Shown here: positions 13,620-15,542 of the stretch, in pieces | Layout of the letters: every line of letters starts with the position of its first letter | Numbering within the stretch: the stretch's first letter is position 1 | NCBI GenBank assembly: GCA_015662815.1 | Contig: DQTK01000101.1 | Span: 1 to 15,542, forward strand | Direction of reading: 5' to 3' | DNA from: Aquifex aeolicus | GTDB lineage: Bacteria; Aquificota; Aquificia; Aquificales; Aquificaceae | Length of the DNA: 15,542 nucleotides | Made by a program: the position numbers and the translations under genes | The notes under the pieces: model-generated | Told to the model about the DNA's origin: nothing | The model's database searches: none | Seen by the model: only the letters and a program-made list of their open reading frames with translations

Positions 13620-13738
13620 TCCCTCTTTTTTCCGTACTTTTTCCTTATTGCTTTTGCTTGCATTTTCCAGTAAAAAATCAAAACTACCCAAGGAAATATG
13701 AGTATAAAGAGATAACTCAGAATTTCACCTATTGTCAT
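13616..13738 (-). CDS. Small single-span membrane protein (40 aa)
   Basis: An ATG at 13738 inside the end of the ClC gene opens a 40-codon frame on the same strand. The product has a short polar start (MTIGEI), a strongly hydrophobic segment (LSYLFILIFPWVVLIFYW, about 7-24) and a basic tail ending RKKYGKKRD, so the tail should face the cytoplasm by the positive-inside rule. It overlaps the ClC stop by 14 bp, suggesting translational coupling, and its own stop overlaps the convergent nuoG stop by 4 bp. A weak Shine-Dalgarno (GGGGA) lies in front. The composition is what a real small membrane protein would show. I know no family; a ClC-associated subunit is an inference from overlap only. Confidence 0.6.
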   Translation of the reverse strand: MTIGEILSYLFILIFPWVVLIFYWKMQAKAIRKKYGKKRD

Positions 13739-15449
13739 GTCTTCCCCACTCTCTTATAGCTCTTCCTATATCAGCTCTCGTTATTATACCTATAACCTCT
13801 TTACTGTTTGAATCCTTAATTACCGGCAACCTACCTATACCTTTTGTAGACATTATCCTGAGTACTTCCGAAAGGACTTCATCTTCTATAACGGTAATTA
13901 CATTTACATTCATCACCTCGTAAACCTTCGTAAACTTTCTTTTATCCTCGGGAACTTTGTTGATATCACTTTTTGTAATAATCCCTACAAGTTTCCTTCC
14001 GTTAGCAACAGGAATACCACCTATCATATTTTTTGCTATTATTCTCTGTGCTTCGTATAAAGTAGAGCTCGGGTGAATCGTTATCGGATTGGGAGTCATA
14101 TAGTCCTTTACACGCAGTCTCTCAAGAATATAAAGACCAAACTCATCGATATGCGCGGGTGAATCAAGTCTTGTATTAACTTGGCTCGGAAATATACTTT
14201 TACTTCCACTTAAAAAGTAAGAAATAAATACAGCTATCATTGCCGGAACAAGCAGTTCATAGCCTCCGGTCATCTCCGCAATAAGTATAAGTGTAGAAAG
14301 TGGTGCTTTCGCCGCACCTGCAAAGAGGGCAACCATACCCACTATGGTAAAGGACGGTGTATGCAGGTTGAGGTTATAGTGTTTATTTAAAAACAGAGCA
14401 TAGGTAGCACCTATTAAACCCCCTATCATCACTGAAGGACCAAATACACCACCTGACCCGCCAGACCCTATTGTAAATGAAACTCCGAGTATAACTCCTA
14501 TTGCACCTGCCAAAGTAAAAAGGTAATCGTTTACCTTACCATCAAGAATAAGCTGTAGCCAGCCGTATCCATTACCTATCGCAACCGGAATAACCATACC
14601 TATAGTTCCTGCCAGAAAACCCCCTACCGCAGGTTTTATATATTCAGGGAGAGGTAAATTTTTAAAGAGTTTACCTATCGTAAAAAAAATGGTTATATAA
14701 ATTCTTGTGAAGAGAGCACATATAAGTCCTAATCCCCCATAGGCTATCAAACCAGATATCCCTATCTCCCTGAAAGGGGGAATATTTGCAGAAAATATAG
14801 GTTGAAAACCGTAAACACTGCCGAATACACTGTAGGAAATTACCGAAGCTATAAAGCTCGGAATCATAGTCTCTATATAAAAATCCCTTTTAAAGAATAC
14901 CTCCGCACTTATAATGGCACCTGCAAGGGGAGCCTTAAATATTGCAGCTATACCCGAACCCAAACCTATAGCAAGAGCTTCTCTCTTTTCGGACTCTCTT
15001 AACTTAAACCATTCCGCTATAGATGAACCTATACCAGCACCTATCAAAGCTATAGGGCCTTCCCTTCCTGAGGTTCCTCCGGTCCCTATGGTTATGGCTG
15101 AGGTTATTAGTTTAATCAGCGAAGATTTTAAAGAAAGTTTTTTTCCGTAGTGATAGGCTTTTATTGCGGCATCGGTACCTACTCCTGCTGATTCGGGTGC
15201 AAAGAAGTGGGACAACAATCCCGATATCAATCCCCCAAGGGCTACTACAAAGGGCAGAAGATAAGAATATAGAATTTCAAAAGTGTAAAAATCTCTAGAG
15301 CCCTCGCCCGCCGGTAGAGGCTGATAATATCCCACTAAGTTTTCCAGAACAACGTGAGTTATTAGCTCAAGGGCTTTTACAAATAAAACGGCAGCGATGC
15401 CCGTAGATAGACCTATAAGTACGGGAAGCCAAAAATACTTTCTGACCAT
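13725..15449 (-). CDS. ClC-family anion channel/transporter with two CBS domains
   Basis: 574 residues. The membrane part (about 1-415) has the ClC signatures: GTGGTSGREGP (121-131) with gating Glu130, GSGIAAIFKAPLAG (164-177) and GSGGSGGVFGP (328-338). The first anion-site motif (GSGIP in E. coli ClcA) reads GVGTDAAI here (89-96), a form found in part of the family. The internal proton-pathway glutamate of ClC antiporters (ClcA Glu203) aligns with Val184 (SAEVFF), and the central tyrosine aligns with Phe420 (SIFPSQ). Both points rest on hand alignment. The C-terminus holds two CBS domains (about 447-500 and 508-565, with VGIITKSDI and IGIITRADI), which bind adenine nucleotides in many proteins. 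The gene overlaps a 40-aa membrane protein. No Shine-Dalgarno precedes ATG15449; TAATAT lies 13 bp before it. Confidence 0.93.
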   Translation of the reverse strand: MVRKYFWLPVLIGLSTGIAAVLFVKALELITHVVLENLVGYYQPLPAGEGSRDFYTFEILYSYLLPFVVALGGLISGLLSHFFAPESAGVGTDAAIKAYHYGKKLSLKSSLIKLITSAITIGTGGTSGREGPIALIGAGIGSSIAEWFKLRESEKREALAIGLGSGIAAIFKAPLAGAIISAEVFFKRDFYIETMIPSFIASVISYSVFGSVYGFQPIFSANIPPFREIGISGLIAYGGLGLICALFTRIYITIFFTIGKLFKNLPLPEYIKPAVGGFLAGTIGMVIPVAIGNGYGWLQLILDGKVNDYLFTLAGAIGVILGVSFTIGSGGSGGVFGPSVMIGGLIGATYALFLNKHYNLNLHTPSFTIVGMVALFAGAAKAPLSTLILIAEMTGGYELLVPAMIAVFISYFLSGSKSIFPSQVNTRLDSPAHIDEFGLYILERLRVKDYMTPNPITIHPSSTLYEAQRIIAKNMIGGIPVANGRKLVGIITKSDINKVPEDKRKFTKVYEVMNVNVITVIEDEVLSEVLRIMSTKGIGRLPVIKDSNSKEVIGIITRADIGRAIREWGRHDNR

Positions 15450-15515
15450 TAGGTTTTATTTTATATTAGAAAAACAGCTGCAAGATATTGGAAAAGGCAG
15501 ATTTAAAATATTCCT

Positions 15516-15542
15516 ATGCACATTTTACTGGTAGGTTTGGGA
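15516..15542 (+). CDS. Start of a Rossmann-fold protein, cut by the window edge
   Basis: ATG15516 opens a frame of nine codons reading MHILLVGLG to the last base. A hydrophobic strand followed by Gly-x-Gly is typical of an NAD(P)-binding enzyme such as a prephenate or hydroxyacid dehydrogenase. TAAAAT lies about 6 bp upstream and there is no Shine-Dalgarno, as for several other genes here. Too little is visible to name it. Confidence 0.4.

Overview
The window reads as chromosomal DNA of a hyperthermophilic, chemolithotrophic bacterium of the Aquifex lineage. The best pointers are a separately encoded C-terminal (beta) part of leucyl-tRNA synthetase, an arrangement known from Aquifex aeolicus; lysine/glutamate-rich, A+T-rich genes; tightly packed and overlapping genes of unrelated function; and a NuoG with four extra cysteines for an N7-type cluster. 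No tRNA, rRNA, CRISPR array, insertion sequence or prophage was seen.

Layout. At the left edge is the start of fliQ (minus strand), only 22 bp from the divergent leuS beta gene. A glcD-type FAD oxidase follows. Next is a 432-bp gap that is not empty: it holds a 43-codon acidic ORF with a strong ribosome binding site and further in-frame coding-like sequence after its stop. Then come lepB and ispF (4-bp overlap) and a thioredoxin-reductase-like flavoprotein. A ParB-domain gene broken by at least one frameshift lies between trxB and the convergent pair nth/bcp. Divergent from bcp is a plus-strand run: an MCE (MlaD-like) protein with a beta-strand-rich C-terminal domain, an M29-type aminopeptidase, a Crp/Fnr-family regulator, tpx and ahpC. 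A 102-aa helical unknown (minus) is divergent from nuoG (plus). nuoG converges on a 40-aa single-span membrane protein, which overlaps the end of a ClC anion transporter with two CBS domains. The right edge holds the first nine codons of a Rossmann-fold protein.

How the genes relate. The clearest theme is thiol redox and peroxide defence: three different peroxiredoxins (bcp, tpx, ahpC) and a TrxR-like protein lie within about 7 kb. A Crp/Fnr regulator sits directly before tpx and ahpC, and a 22-bp TGA-N6-TCA dyad lies at its stop codon, at a spacing that would suit activation of tpx. The TrxR-like protein keeps its CxxC but has lost the usual NADPH-binding motifs, so its electron donor may not be NADPH.

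Expression signals fall into two classes. One set (the 43-codon ORF, trxB, the regulator, tpx, ahpC, nuoG, the 102-aa gene) has strong Shine-Dalgarno sequences. The other (fliQ, leuS beta, glcD, lepB, bcp, mlaD, aminopeptidase, ClC) has none, and usually an A+T-rich -10-like hexamer so close to the start codon that leaderless or nearly leaderless mRNAs are possible. All functional statements rest on reading motifs by eye; no database search was run.
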